Assembly (NCBI GenBank): GCA_900175165.2
Contig: FWWN02000432.1
Location: 124,001 to 188,000, forward strand
Direction: 5' to 3'
DNA length: 64,000 nt
Origin: Rhizomucor pusillus
Lineage: Eukaryota; Mucoromycota; Mucoromycetes; Mucorales; Lichtheimiaceae
The notes under the pieces were generated by a model. The model saw only the letters and a program-made list of their open reading frames with translations. It did not search any database and had not been told where the DNA came from. Position numbers and translations under genes: made by a program. Below, piece after piece: positions 11,720 through 22,363 of the stretch (within the stretch, counting starts at the first letter, position 1; every line of letters begins with the position of its first letter).

Positions 11720-13838
11720 ATGACAACGGCCGAAAAACCCGTTTCTGTCACTGAGACCCAAACTCCTGAAGATGAAGCTCGGGAAGCTCATCACCCACAG
11801 CTGGACAATGACACACTGACAGAAGCAAAGGAGACAGAGTCCTCGTCAGTACAGGAACAAAGCGCTAAGGAGAAACCACGACCTAGTCGCCGGAGAGGCA
11901 TGACGATAACGCAAGAAACAGTGCAGCTGGAGAACGAGACGTCAGAAGCTGAAACTGAGCAAGAAGAAGAGGAAGAAGAGGATAAGGAAAGGGATGTCAA
12001 TAAGACACAACCCAATATCGACTCTGTAGTCGATGTACACAGTGATAACAACATACCCACTGCAGGCAAAACCGCAAGTGATATGGAGCAGGTTCAAGAA
12101 CAGATCAAAGATTTATTGGTAAACGATGTCCAGGAAGAAGGCAACGACAATGACACGATCAGCTCGTTGGATGATGCTAGTTCGAGCCCAAGGAGTCATA
12201 ACTCGACTGTATCCTCGCTCCATTCAAGCGCTTCAAACTACGATCTACTGCTTGCTAGGTTAGGGAACAAGAACAATGATCCAGTCCCTAGCATCCAGGA
12301 AGAGGCAGATGAGGCAGACTCCAATAGCAGCAAACCGATTAAGCTTCCTGAACCGACAGAGAAAGATTTCGATTGGGGTAATTCTCCATTGCTTGCATAT
12401 GGTATGCTTTCCATCTTACAAGTATTTTCACATAGAGTTTTGGTCCAAAGTCGTATCTGAATACTCGAGTTTCAACCGTGTCCAAAAGGATATGCTTTCG
12501 GATCATATCCGGCACGGCGGTGTTCCACCATCTATACGAGGCGCAGTGTGGCAGCAGTTGGCGAAATCTAAGGATGCAGCACTCGAGCAACAGTATCTGG
12601 AACTGTTGACACGAGAATCTATATATGAAAAAGCTATCAATCGCGATTTAGGAAGGACATTTACAAATGACGAATACTTTCAAAATGGACACGGCCGAGA
12701 AGCTCTTTTTAACATTGTCAAGGCATATTCTCTGTATGATGAGCAGGTTGGATATTCACACGGTATAGCTTTCATTGCCGGACCTTTGCTTCGTAATGTA
12801 CGTGAAATGCATAAAAGTAACGTCCATACAGATTTTGCTAATGTAGCTACACATAGATGCCTGAAGAGGAAGCATTTTCAGTTCTTGTACGATTAATGCA
12901 AAACTATGGATTGCGTTATCACTTCACCACTCAGCCCGACCATCTATCACGACGACTTTACCAGTTGACTTGCCTGATCGAGGATCACTTGCCCCTTGTA
13001 CATAAACACATTAGCGCCCAGGGTATCCATGCCAGCAAATTCGCGACACGCTGGTTCGTTACGCTATTCGCTTACAACTTCCCTTTGGACGCAGTCTACC
13101 GCATTTACGATGCTGTTCTGGCAGAAGGTCTCGATTTTACCTTTCGGATAATACTGGTGCTACTCGAAAGATTCCAAGCACAAATCCTCAGCTTGGAGTC
13201 CGAACATCTTGTGCATTTTCTCAAAAGCGATATGCTGTCAAAATACGCAGTAAGTAATGAAAATATACCAAAGAGGCGAAGATAGAAGTATTTATGAAAT
13301 GCAGGGCGCCGACGGACCAGGATTGATCTATGACGCTTACCACGTCGGTATTACGCCAAGAAGGCTCGAACGCTTAGCAAAGCAATACCAATCGGATGCT
13401 GCGAGAGCAAGTTCTGAGGCAGAAACCATAGAAACGCTGCGACGTCAAAACAAGGCCCTTTCGGAGGCAGTGCGACAATTGGAGAAGGATTTAAGCGACG
13501 CGAACCGAGAGCACCACGCAGCAGCAAATGAACTTATCGAAAGTAAAATGGAATATGCACGGCTGCATGATGAAAATGATGCCTTGCGACAGCAATCTTA
13601 TGACCTAAAACGGGCACTGGAGACTCTGCCAGGAGAAGTGGAGAACCGCGTGAAGGAAGAGATGCGCCGGTTAGGCGAGAAAAACAAAGATCTCGTGCAG
13701 CGAAATACCAAGCTGGAAGAGCAGCTATCGTACCTGGAGAATGTCGTGATTGAGATGAATGCCAAATTTGCAGAAAGCGAGAATGAACGGGAGAATTTGG
13801 AGCAGCGCCTAGCTGAACTCAAGAAGCTTGTTGGATAA
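11720..13838 (+). CDS. TBC-domain Rab GAP-like protein (Gyp5/EVI5 type)
   Basis: Four exons (11720-12377, 12436-12797, 12857-13249, 13305-13838) give 648 residues. Residues 1-218 are acidic and Ser-rich and probably disordered. A TBC domain spans about 245-455, with HGGVPPSIRGAVWQQLAKSK, the Arg-finger motif INRDLGRTF and MPEEEAFSVLVRLMQNYGLR. Residues ~490-648 form a continuous coiled coil. This order matches Gyp5/Gyl1 and EVI5, GAPs for Rab8/Rab11-type GTPases in exocytosis and recycling. Oddly, the Gln-finger motif YxQG reads YSHG, so the catalytic Gln is His. The Arg finger is intact. The first intron was set at 12378-12435, which gives DWEFWSKVV, instead of a 34-nt alternative. Confidence 0.9.
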
Positions 13839-14035
13839 AAGCACACTAGAGCTCTTTACTGACAAAGGCATTGTATATATATTTATATCATCTGTCGATG
13901 TTTGATATACCCTTAACAAGAAAAAAGAAAAAGAAAGGAAGAGCACATAAAATGTGCGCCATTTTACGACCAGAGGAAGGAACTTAGCTTTTCTGAGGTT
14001 CGAGTCTTAGAGTTGTTGCGCTTCCCGCTTGAAAA

Positions 14036-16316
14036 ATGTTCAAGAAGCCGCTATCCAATCTCAAAACGTTTAGTCCTCTGCGATCTTCCGATCGCAAGCG
14101 ATTCCAGAATGAAGCCTACGATGCATATCCACATATCAAAGAGAGATGTAGTCAGGAAGGAGCATCTCCATTAATGCCGGACACGTTGCGATCAGCAAAG
14201 TTCATCTCCCACGCCGACCAGCAAGGTGTTGTCTATGTGGCTGACAATAAACCGCTTTGGATAAAGCTTGAAGGATTGAAGCCAGTGCCTACAGGTATAA
14301 TACCTTTTATGATCCCAAGCGGCCCACTCAATATCAAGTTACATTGACGTTTGCTACTCTTAGTATACACATTGTGGCAACATCCGGATATGTTACCGAT
14401 ACTGTATACGTGGAGTCCTGTTGTAAGGAAGCTCGTCGAAGGAGCAGGTGATATATCTTTCGATAGAACGAGTAATTACTTTTAGCATTAACCAGCTGTT
14501 TCCAACCAGATTTGATGATTCCTGGTCTTGTCCCACGTCCCGATGGAACTCTTCCAGATGTCAAGACCAATGAACTGGTTGCCATAACTGTGAAGGGATA
14601 CCCGTGAGTCGTTTTCAATTGGAAGGTTATTTGAACGCGTTAGACTCAAAGGAAAAAGATATCCGCTAGCTGTGGGTACTATGGCCCTTCCAACAAGTGA
14701 AATCCGTCCGCGATCTGGCATGAAAGGCAAAGCGGTGCATATCATTCATGTATACCAAGATTACCTGTGGAAATTACTTGACCAGTCGGATCCACCAGAA
14801 TTGGAACACCTGTCTGATGGAGAATACGAGGACGAGGAGGAAGAAGAAGATGATGATGATGATGAGAAAAACGCAGAGGAAACGGCTGATAGCGAGAATA
14901 AGGAAGAAGTTCCAGCAAAAGATCAGCAACAAAAGTCTACAGAGCCCGCAGGTACAGGAGAACAAAAAAAGCTATCTGTAAAAGGTTCGTGGAGGACAAG
15001 AGACATGTTAAAATGCACAATAGTACTAACCTTTGTAATACGTCACTGAATAGAAATCGATGAAATTCTGAAAAGATCCCTGTTACATGCTCTTCAATTC
15101 AAGCTAACTCCAGAAAACGCATCATCGCATCTGCCTATATCCGCCTCTGTGCTATATTCCAGCTATGTCTTGCCAAGTCGGCCGCGCGACGTAGGAAATT
15201 CTGTGGATATCAAAGGATCGAGTTGGAAAAGAGTGCAAAAGTTTCTAAAGGCGATGGAAAAGGCTCAGGTGTTGAAAACCAAGGAGCAGCGTGGAGAGAC
15301 AATGGTCATGTCCATTAATTATTCGCATCCCGAGTAAGATAGATATTGGATATCCTATGGCATCCATTTTTAATTCGTTTTAAACATTTGGTAGCTTCCA
15401 GGGTCTTCAACCGTACAAGACAGTGGAAGCGTGTGCTCCGTCTACACAGCCTAGTAACGCGCAAAAGAATTCGGACAGCAGTGGATCAAACAAGACTGGC
15501 GAGATTGAAATTTTCGAAGTATTCAAACCAATGGGAAACTCGGTGTGCGCATTTTTTGAAGCTGCCGGCAAAAACAAAGACGAACTTTTCAAGGCACCGG
15601 ACGTCAAGCAGACTGTGCAGGAGTATGTCAGCGCGAAGAACATCGCTAACCCAAAGAACCAAAGGTATCACTAGGAAGTTTGCTTGTAAAAATCTAGTAA
15701 TCGCCATTAATAATGCCACGCTCTATTTAGGATGATCAATCTTGATGATCTATTAGCAGATGCTACATTGAAGAAGTCTGAAAAGGATAAGATTTCACAG
15801 TTATCAAGAGAAGAACTGGTACAAAGGTGAGTTCAGCAGCTCTATGTAAATTCCAAAGCGCTAACGCGCGACTTTATAGATTGCAAAGTCAAATGCAACC
15901 GTTCCATGTCTTGATTTTGCCTGGTAAAGAACCCGTGCTTCGTAAAGGCGCACCGAAACCTGTTTCTATCACCCAGGAGATTCGACAAGGACGTAAAACT
16001 GTCACAAAAGTCGTTGGCGTTGAACAATACGACATTGACGTTGCTGAACTCTGCAAGGAGCTTACAAAACTATGTGCCAGCAGTGCTACACGTAAGTGTA
16101 TATTTTCACCTTTCATATATAGAGACATCGTGTCTGAATCCTGGGTTGATAGACGATGTGCTCCATGGTTCAAGTCCCAAGAATCCAGTACATGAAATCA
16201 TGGTACAAGGTCCTCAGTCTAAGGTTATCGCATCTCATTTGCAAGGCTTGGGTGTACCCAAGAAAATGATCCAGATAGATGATAAGACAAATAAGAAAGG
16301 AAAGGGTAAAAAATAA
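14036..16316 (+). CDS. Translation initiation factor eIF2D (Tma64)
   Basis: Nine exons (14036-14294, 14364-14447, 14486-14603, 14659-14984, 15054-15333, 15395-15664, 15731-15826, 15880-16091, 16153-16316) give 602 residues; yeast Tma64 has 565 and human eIF2D 584. It binds the 40S subunit, can deliver tRNA independently of GTP, and helps recycle post-termination 40S. The N-terminus MFKKPLSNLKTFSPLRSSDR is diagnostic. In order come the DUF1947/PUA part (GMKGKAVHIIHVYQDYLW, residue ~165), an acidic linker with a run of Asp/Glu, a winged-helix part, a SWIB-type segment (FEVFKPMGNSVCAFFEAAGK) and a C-terminal SUI1 domain (SQMQPFHVLILPG to QGLGVPKKMIQI) with a Lys-rich end. The fourth intron uses a GTTCGT donor. 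The stop lies 30 bp from the stop of the converging TRAPPC5 gene. Confidence 0.95.
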
Positions 16317-16346
16317 ATGCTAGATGCGTGCAATCCTTTTCTGCTT

Positions 16347-17208
16347 TTACTTGAGAAGCTCCTCTCGCTGTAAAACCTCCTTTTCTAATTTGATCAAAAT
16401 AGTTGTACGTTGCGGGAATCCATCTATGGGCACGGTATGTGCAGTGACTCGCGCGGGCTAGAAATTAGAGAACCATTAAATTGCGCCTTCATACTTTGCT
16501 TTTGCTCTACGTACGAATTGACATCCGTCAAGTACTGCTTCCACGATTCCAGCAACAAACGCGTTGCAGTTGAGCTGTGATAACTCCTTTGGCACAGAGA
16601 TATATCTGCTCAAAAGAGGATCATTGTCTGAAATCATATCTAGCAATCACATTTAAGTATGCGTATTTCTGCGATTCTCTGCATAGACAATCTTCCTTAC
16701 ATTCATCTTCATTTTCGGTGCTCTTTTCCAAAGAATCTGCTTGTTTCCCGAATAGTGCTTTCCATACAACGCTGTGTATAAAGTACAGAACGCCCAAAAC
16801 CTTTGTTTCTCGCTTTGCATTTCTTTCTCTCCATGTAAGTAGTTCGAGCATCCGTATGCCGACGCGATAACCGAATTCATTCAATCTATATCATTTCATC
16901 TGCTCAGTAAAAAAGCAAGATAGCAACGGTTACATGCCCCTACTCACTTGCGTTCCAAATCTTGAATGCCGCTCACTCTCTTCTGTGCATACTGGAGCAT
17001 TTCAGAGAACAAGAATGTCTGTGCACTTAGGCTGACCTGAAAGATGGAGAGAGCATGTTAGCGCAAGGCAAGCCTGCGCGAAAGAGTATCTTACTTCGTG
17101 GCCCTTTGTTTTGTTTAGATTACGCTCCAAGATGCTTTTTGCGCGAGCATTGCGCTGTTCGCTGTGAATGGACGAGGTAATGGACGTTCGAGGAAGACTA
17201 ACAGACAT
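16347..17208 (-). CDS. TRAPP complex subunit TRAPPC5 (Trs31)
   Basis: Five exons on the minus strand (17208-17095, 17036-16948, 16885-16701, 16639-16515, 16457-16347) give 207 residues; human TRAPPC5 has 188. It is a Bet3-fold core subunit of TRAPP, the Rab1/Ypt1 exchange factor in ER-Golgi and autophagy traffic. Family landmarks are the N-terminal [19 protein letters not shown], then [14 protein letters not shown], the Bet3-type core [36 protein letters not shown], the [14 protein letters not shown] helix and the closing [10 protein letters not shown]...RTTILIKLE. Residues ~115-125 hold an acidic insert (STENEDE) at the exon 3/4 junction. The gene converges on eIF2D, so the 3' UTRs must overlap. 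Confidence 0.94.
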
Positions 17209-17624
17209 GTCAGGATGATAAAAAAGGAAAGGCCAGTTCTCATTGGACTGATGCTCGACCTGAATGCATAGCTACAAACGGCACTCAATGTAAAACCATA
17301 TATACGTTATTTCTTCGTATAAAGATGACAGAGACACGGATTCCGTCTTTGATATATCAAGTTATGTACCCATAGCTATTATATCATTCGATATCAGGAA
17401 CCTCTGGAGATGATTAAACAGATGTACATGCTGTCGTCAACTCTTTTCCCTAGCATCGCATATGCACTTTCGACAAACCAGAAGAGGTGATGGGACTGAA
17501 ACAACTGCATATTTCCAAGCACCTTCTGATGTTATACATTGTACTTTATGTTCCATATAGTGATCGATTGGTAGTGAGATACTTCTTACAATTCCTTGCT
17601 TTCTAGGCCATATTTATTTATATA
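17209..17624. other. Intergenic: TRAPPC5 promoter and uL15m 3' flank
   Basis: About 416 bp between two minus-strand genes. It should hold the TRAPPC5 promoter and the uL15m 3' UTR. No ORF or repeat of note is seen. Confidence 0.6.
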
Positions 17625-18437
17625 TTATTGCTGTACAAACTTCTCTGGGTGAATGTGGGCTCGCAGAGCCAATGCGTTGTAGTCCTTGAGTGTTACTTTG
17701 CCACCAGCCTTCTCTATTGCTTCGATGGCGGTCTGCGATGCCTTGGAAACCTCTACAGTAAGAGGCAAGCTGAAGGTGTCGGATCCCTTTAAGAACGCAT
17801 TAGATCTCGTTCTCTCTTCCGTCAGCTCGTGGTGAGGACACTTACAACGCCCAAAAGCTTTACGCCATCCTGAATCTTATGTATGCATCGTGTGTCCAGG
17901 AGATCCTTCATGGTGATAGGTTTGGACGCATCCAATCGTCCTGTCCGTACCCAATGTTCCAGGCGATCCAAGTTGAGTTCCTGATATTCCTTTCGATGTC
18001 TACATCCTCAACTGTCAACAATGCACTCTTTTTCATCACGTGATACTCAACTAGCGACATACATGTTGGTGAAACCACGTTTGGGAAGTCGTCGAATTAA
18101 AGGTGTCTGACCGCCTTCGAAGCCAGCCTTTGGTTTGCCGTTGCCTGAACGAGAGTTTTGACCTTTGTGACCACGGCCTGCCGTCTTGCCAAGACCAGAG
18201 CCTGGACCACGACCAACACGTTTTCGCTATTGTTATCGTTCCATGTGTCAAGCAACTACCATTCGTCGATCGGTCTAGGAAACAACATACCTGTGTGACG
18301 GCACCAGGATTGTCGGCAATGGAAGCAAGGTGAATTCGTGAAGAGGGTGCCTCTACAACCTTTGACGCAAACGTCCGAGTGGTCGTCTTGACTGGATTTT
18401 GTTGACGTGTTATACTAGAAATGAATGGCCGGAACAT
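17625..18437 (-). CDS. Mitochondrial large-subunit ribosomal protein uL15m
   Basis: Four exons on the minus strand (18437-18291, 18226-18063, 17999-17846, 17786-17625) give 208 residues. The bacterial L15 core is plain: [40 protein letters not shown] and [12 protein letters not shown], followed by the linker [16 protein letters not shown] and a C-terminal domain with [20 protein letters not shown]. The first ~40 residues ([13 protein letters not shown], then many Thr and Arg) look like a mitochondrial import signal, which distinguishes it from cytosolic uL15. It is the homologue of yeast Mrpl10 and acts in the mitochondrial 54S ribosomal subunit. The next gene, a PPR protein, is also probably mitochondrial. 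Confidence 0.94.
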
Positions 18438-18707
18438 TTAAGCAAAGAGACAAATTTTTTCTGACAGAGCAGCAAAGAAGACGATATTGGCTCAAAGCAA
18501 TTATCACACTCCGATTGACGAGGGGTCCATTTCCTATTAGATGTGGTCATTGATCTCTATATATTCTGCTTTTAAAGCTCATATATTCGTAATTGTTGCA
18601 TTTCATCTGTTTCTTCTTCGCAATGGTTACCGCTTTTAAACTGGAAGTATATCTATTATAAATTATAGACCTGAAAGATGTACATTAAGCGTAGTATACT
18701 TTTATTC

Positions 18708-20003
18708 CTATTTTGCTCTAGTCAAAGTCAAGTATTCTTGGAACAATCGGTTGGCATGATCGCCTCGCTCTAATTTGTTGTAAGCACGGATTATCTCTCG
18801 ATACATGGACCGCAGTGGCTGCAGATTATATACATCCTTCATCAGCTGTAACAATTGCTCTGCCTTTTCAGGATTTGATTGGATCTCTTCGCGATGGAGC
18901 AGATATTTGAATGTCAAAGCATCCGGCTCGACGCCGGCGCGGTTCATCTCAGAGACGAGCGCCTGCGCCGACTCTGTATCTCCAGCCTTGTTGTACCAGT
19001 ACATCAATTGGTTGTAGACCTTCAGATCAGGTTGGACACCATACTCTGGCATCATTTCTCTGTGAATATTGTATATTTTTGCCATGTCGCCTGCTCGTCC
19101 ATAAGCATCGATGAGGGAGGAGAATGTATACGGGGAAGGACCGAGCTTGTTGTCATTGGACAGTGTCAAGCGTTGAGCGGCAGAGGATGCGTTGGAAGAT
19201 AATGACGGCGATTGTTCGAGTTTGAATGGGGCAACGAGTCGTGAGAGTCTTGATGGTTTAGCTGGCTCGGGAGATTGTGTTTGACGCTTGTTGGTAAACT
19301 GGGTATTGAAGACACGTTCGACAGCATGCACATCGCCCATGAGTCCATAGGCATCCATAAGCTTGTGGAAGGTGAAAGAATTCGGGCGTACAGAGTTCTT
19401 CTTCATTTGATCGTAGAATTCAAGTGCATATTGAGGTCTTCCACAGGTGATGGCAGCGTTCATTAATGTGTTGTAGGTAAAGGTGTCAGGAACGATGCCT
19501 TCGATGGAATCGAGATTCACTTTAGATTGCATTTCGTCCCATACTTTGATGCAGGCTTCCCACTGTCCAGTGCGGCCATAAAAATCCAAAAGATGGTTGT
19601 AATCCCGAATGTCGAGCTGGTATCCAACTGCTCGCATATTCTGCAGCACGTATTCTATACGTCTCGTTGTAACATCGACTTCTTGCTGTCCAAATTCTCG
19701 GCCTCCAAGCTTAAAGCTTCGAAGAACTTGAGAGTGGTTCTCTTCTGACAGGAAACCTTCGAGCTTTCCGGCGTTTACTAGCTGGACGTATGCTTGCCAG
19801 GTAGCATTTTGACTGTGGCCCTTGAGAGCTTCTCGCAAATCACGGACATGATGTGTTGCACCTCTTCGGATTGGACGCCATCGCTGGTCTCGGGCGATGC
19901 CTCGGACGTTCTGCACGGAAATAGATCTCTGCTGGACTTGCTGTACGTTACGTGAGCAATGCGTCAAGGCAGTACTCCTAATGGCTAGCCACCGGGCAAA
20001 CAT
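18708..20003 (-). CDS. Mitochondrial pentatricopeptide-repeat (PPR) protein
   Basis: A single exon of 431 residues from the ATG at 20003; the same frame extends to 20093 for 30 more residues. I prefer 20003 because MFARWLAIRSTALTH begins a typical import signal. At least five PPR units are visible, with landmarks DYNHLLDFYGRTGQWE, TYNTLMNAAITCGRPQYA, TFHKLMDAYGLMGDV, TFSSLIDAYGRAGDMAKI and VYNQLMYWYNKAGDTESA. PPR proteins bind organellar RNA in a sequence-specific way to control processing, stability or translation. A Ser/Pro-rich insert lies between units near residues 240-300. The target RNA cannot be read from the sequence, and I do not assign a yeast orthologue. It is divergent from the lectin gene. 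Confidence 0.88.
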   Translation of the reverse strand: MFARWLAIRSTALTHCSRNVQQVQQRSISVQNVRGIARDQRWRPIRRGATHHVRDLREALKGHSQNATWQAYVQLVNAGKLEGFLSEENHSQVLRSFKLGGREFGQQEVDVTTRRIEYVLQNMRAVGYQLDIRDYNHLLDFYGRTGQWEACIKVWDEMQSKVNLDSIEGIVPDTFTYNTLMNAAITCGRPQYALEFYDQMKKNSVRPNSFTFHKLMDAYGLMGDVHAVERVFNTQFTNKRQTQSPEPAKPSRLSRLVAPFKLEQSPSLSSNASSAAQRLTLSNDNKLGPSPYTFSSLIDAYGRAGDMAKIYNIHREMMPEYGVQPDLKVYNQLMYWYNKAGDTESAQALVSEMNRAGVEPDALTFKYLLHREEIQSNPEKAEQLLQLMKDVYNLQPLRSMYREIIRAYNKLERGDHANRLFQEYLTLTRAK

Positions 20004-20177
20004 TACTGTGTCGAAAATATGGGAAACAACTGAACCCTGTCTGAAACGGAAAAAAATCTGCGCCGCCCAGCAGAAGCAGCTCATCCAGACCACAAAGTCC
20101 GACGGTCTTTGCGATCTTATTGACGTTTGCTTGCTCCCGGCGACCGCTTATCCCGACAGGTCCCACCACTGCATAAA
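20004..20177. promoter_or_regulatory. Divergent promoter between PPR and lectin genes
   Basis: 174 bp between start codons (84 bp if the longer PPR start is used). Both promoters must be here; no TATA box or known site is obvious. Confidence 0.5.
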
Positions 20178-20866
20178 ATGTCTGAATTCCCGGAAGGTTA
20201 CTTTTACATTCGTTCGCGATCTTGCGGCAAAGTGATTGACGGTACTTTGTGAATCAAGTTCCCGAGTTACGCGAGTCTAACCGTTGTAGACGACTCTAGT
20301 GGACGGTGCTTCTCGCAAGGTACCTATTGCAGCGAACTGCCATAGGGCTCGGCAAGAATGGTGTCTAACAGAGCTTTTACCGTGTAGAACGATACCAAAA
20401 TCCTTATATGGACGCCAAAGCACAATGAAGATCGGGACAACCAATTGTGGTATTATCAGGTACACAGTACAGATCCATCGTTGACTAAAAAGACGAGGTA
20501 TGGACAAGCTGATGATAACTATTCAAACAGGATGGATTTATCGTAAACAAGCATTCCAACAAGGTCCTAGATGTACGCGGCGGACCTCTTCACGACAATG
20601 CACCCATCATCCAGTATGATCGCAAATTGATAGCAGACGCGACAAATCAACGCTTTGGATACAGTCGAGAAGGATATATCTATGTTCTTGCTGATCCACA
20701 TATGGTACTTGATATTCGAGGAACCTCTACAAATGACGGCTCAAAAGTCATTTTATACCACCGGAAAAATATGTTTGAAGACAACATGAACCAGCTTTGG
20801 GACATTATACCAGCCGGACAGGTCCGTGGCGAAAGGGAAGTTTTGTTTGAGGCAGAAGATCTGTAA
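20178..20866 (+). CDS. Small ricin-B-type lectin domain protein
   Basis: Four exons (20178-20241, 20300-20319, 20388-20459, 20531-20866) give 163 residues without signal peptide, so it is probably cytosolic. The beta-trefoil pattern appears as three repeats: GYFYIRSRSCGKVID, then GFIVNKHSNKVLDVRGG and GYIYVLADPHMVLDIRGTS, each followed by an N-D/QLW-type closing strand (NQLWYYQ, NQRFGYS, NQLWDII). Such domains bind glycans; no enzymatic or toxic partner domain is attached, and many Mucoralean genomes appear to carry such stand-alone proteins of unknown role. Exon 2 is only 20 nt. It was recognised because it alone restores the reading GKVIDVDGASRK across the first repeat. Alternative acceptors at 20289 give out-of-frame or non-family text. 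Confidence 0.82.
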
Positions 20867-20984
20867 TGGACGCATAAATTTGAGATATCCTTTAACCTAT
20901 ATGGGCAAAACGGAACTAAAATAATAAAGAAGACACTGATGAATAATGAACGTACAATTTATATGAACGGCTTGCATGCGTTGC

Positions 20985-22363
20985 TTAATGTATAGGCTCT
21001 CCTTGCTCGTCGATCTCAATCAGGTCGTTGTCAGCTTTGAACTTTTGCCAAGCGGCGATACTGCTTTTTCGTGTCCGTAAGCTCAAGAATGTGGTTATGA
21101 TGCCCATAGTGACAAAGATAGCAATCATGACGGAGGTTCCAATGTAAACAATGCGGTCAATAGGGTAGCCAGTTAATATCAATGCAAGACGCAGAGCAAA
21201 TTCGCCGAAAAGGATGAGACCCCAAGCAGTGGTAAGCGAGTAAGAAAGTATCCGGTATCCTCGAACGTTCTTCCAGATCCAGGTGGAGAGTGGTACCTCG
21301 AATCGATTGCCTTCTCTGTCTTGCCAACGTCTTGGTGGCGCACCCGCTAGGAACTCGCGTCCGACGAGATGAGTCAATGGATAGATACGTAACCAGGAGA
21401 ATCGAATGGGTATTAACGTGAACAGAAATGCTGCACCGATGATGGCAGTGGTGAACGAGTCCCGAAGCAGAGCAACGCGTGCATCACCTGTGAAACAATA
21501 GCCAGATGTTGAGCACGTTATCAAATGTGGCGCGGTTACAGAGTCTTTGCTTACCATTAACGATGGAAAGGACACCTGAAACAACAAACGAGACTACAAA
21601 GATACAGCTGAGGATATCAATGCGTCGGTATCGGATGAGGATGTAAACAACACGGAGCAGTGGAGGGATGCCGGAAACGATCAGCGCTATGATCTCTGTC
21701 GTGAAGATGCGGAAGATGTAATAGATAGCCAGAGGTATAGCTAGATCGACGACGAGTAGTAACACCAAAGGCAAGATTTGATATCGAAGAATAAACATCT
21801 TGCTGCTCATTCTGTGTTTGGCCTCGTTGCCTGTTCCGCTTTGCACCAGTTTGTCTTCTGCACTGCTTCCTTCTTCGATATCTTTGGCTGCATCGAAGTG
21901 GATATTTTGCATCTTGTTAAGAGGGTCTTGAGAATTGCTGCTTAGATGGCCAGACAGGTGCTTGAAATCTAATTGTGATAAGAGTCGTAGTAGTAATTGA
22001 TGATCTGAAACACATTGATAAAGCTTAGGTTTTATATCAAATCTGACGCGAATAGGCGCCGGTATGTTTCTCCCTTTTATGGATATAATAAGCCGACTGA
22101 TTACCGCCTGCCGCCACATCGTGTTCAATGTTCTTGGCGAGAGAGCTGTTGAGGTGGTACAAATGAAGTGCGAGGTCCAAACGCCAGTCCCATGTTAGGA
22201 ATAAAAATAACTTCATGTTCCATGGGAAATTCCTCATGATCCGTGCCGTCAGAACTTTTTGCAAAAGTAAACAACCCTTGGCCCCGGATTTAAGCGCCTT
22301 TCGCGCTTTTTCCTCCTCCAAGTCGCACTTGCTGCGCGGGCTTTGTTGCTGAGCACTTTGCAT
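20985..22363 (-). CDS. VC0807-like multi-pass membrane protein
   Basis: Three exons on the minus strand (22363-22105, 22004-21555, 21487-20985) give 403 residues. After a polar N-terminus of ~160 residues there are at least six hydrophobic segments: ILPLVLLLVVDLAIPLAIYY, EIIALIVSGIPPLLRVVYIL, DILSCIFVVSFVVSGVLSIV, then AIIGAAFLFTLIPIRF and two near the C-terminus. The run PPLLRVVYILIRYRRID followed by a GDARVALLRDS turn resembles the VC0807 family of bacterial membrane proteins and its fungal counterparts. No function is known. I resolved the start at ATG 22363. The link to the bacterial family is by pattern only. Confidence 0.7.

Noticed and set aside
12402..12435. 34-nt intron in the TBC gene
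   Set aside because: A 58-nt intron from 12378 ends at the same acceptor, is in phase, and yields the better family reading DWEFWSKVV.
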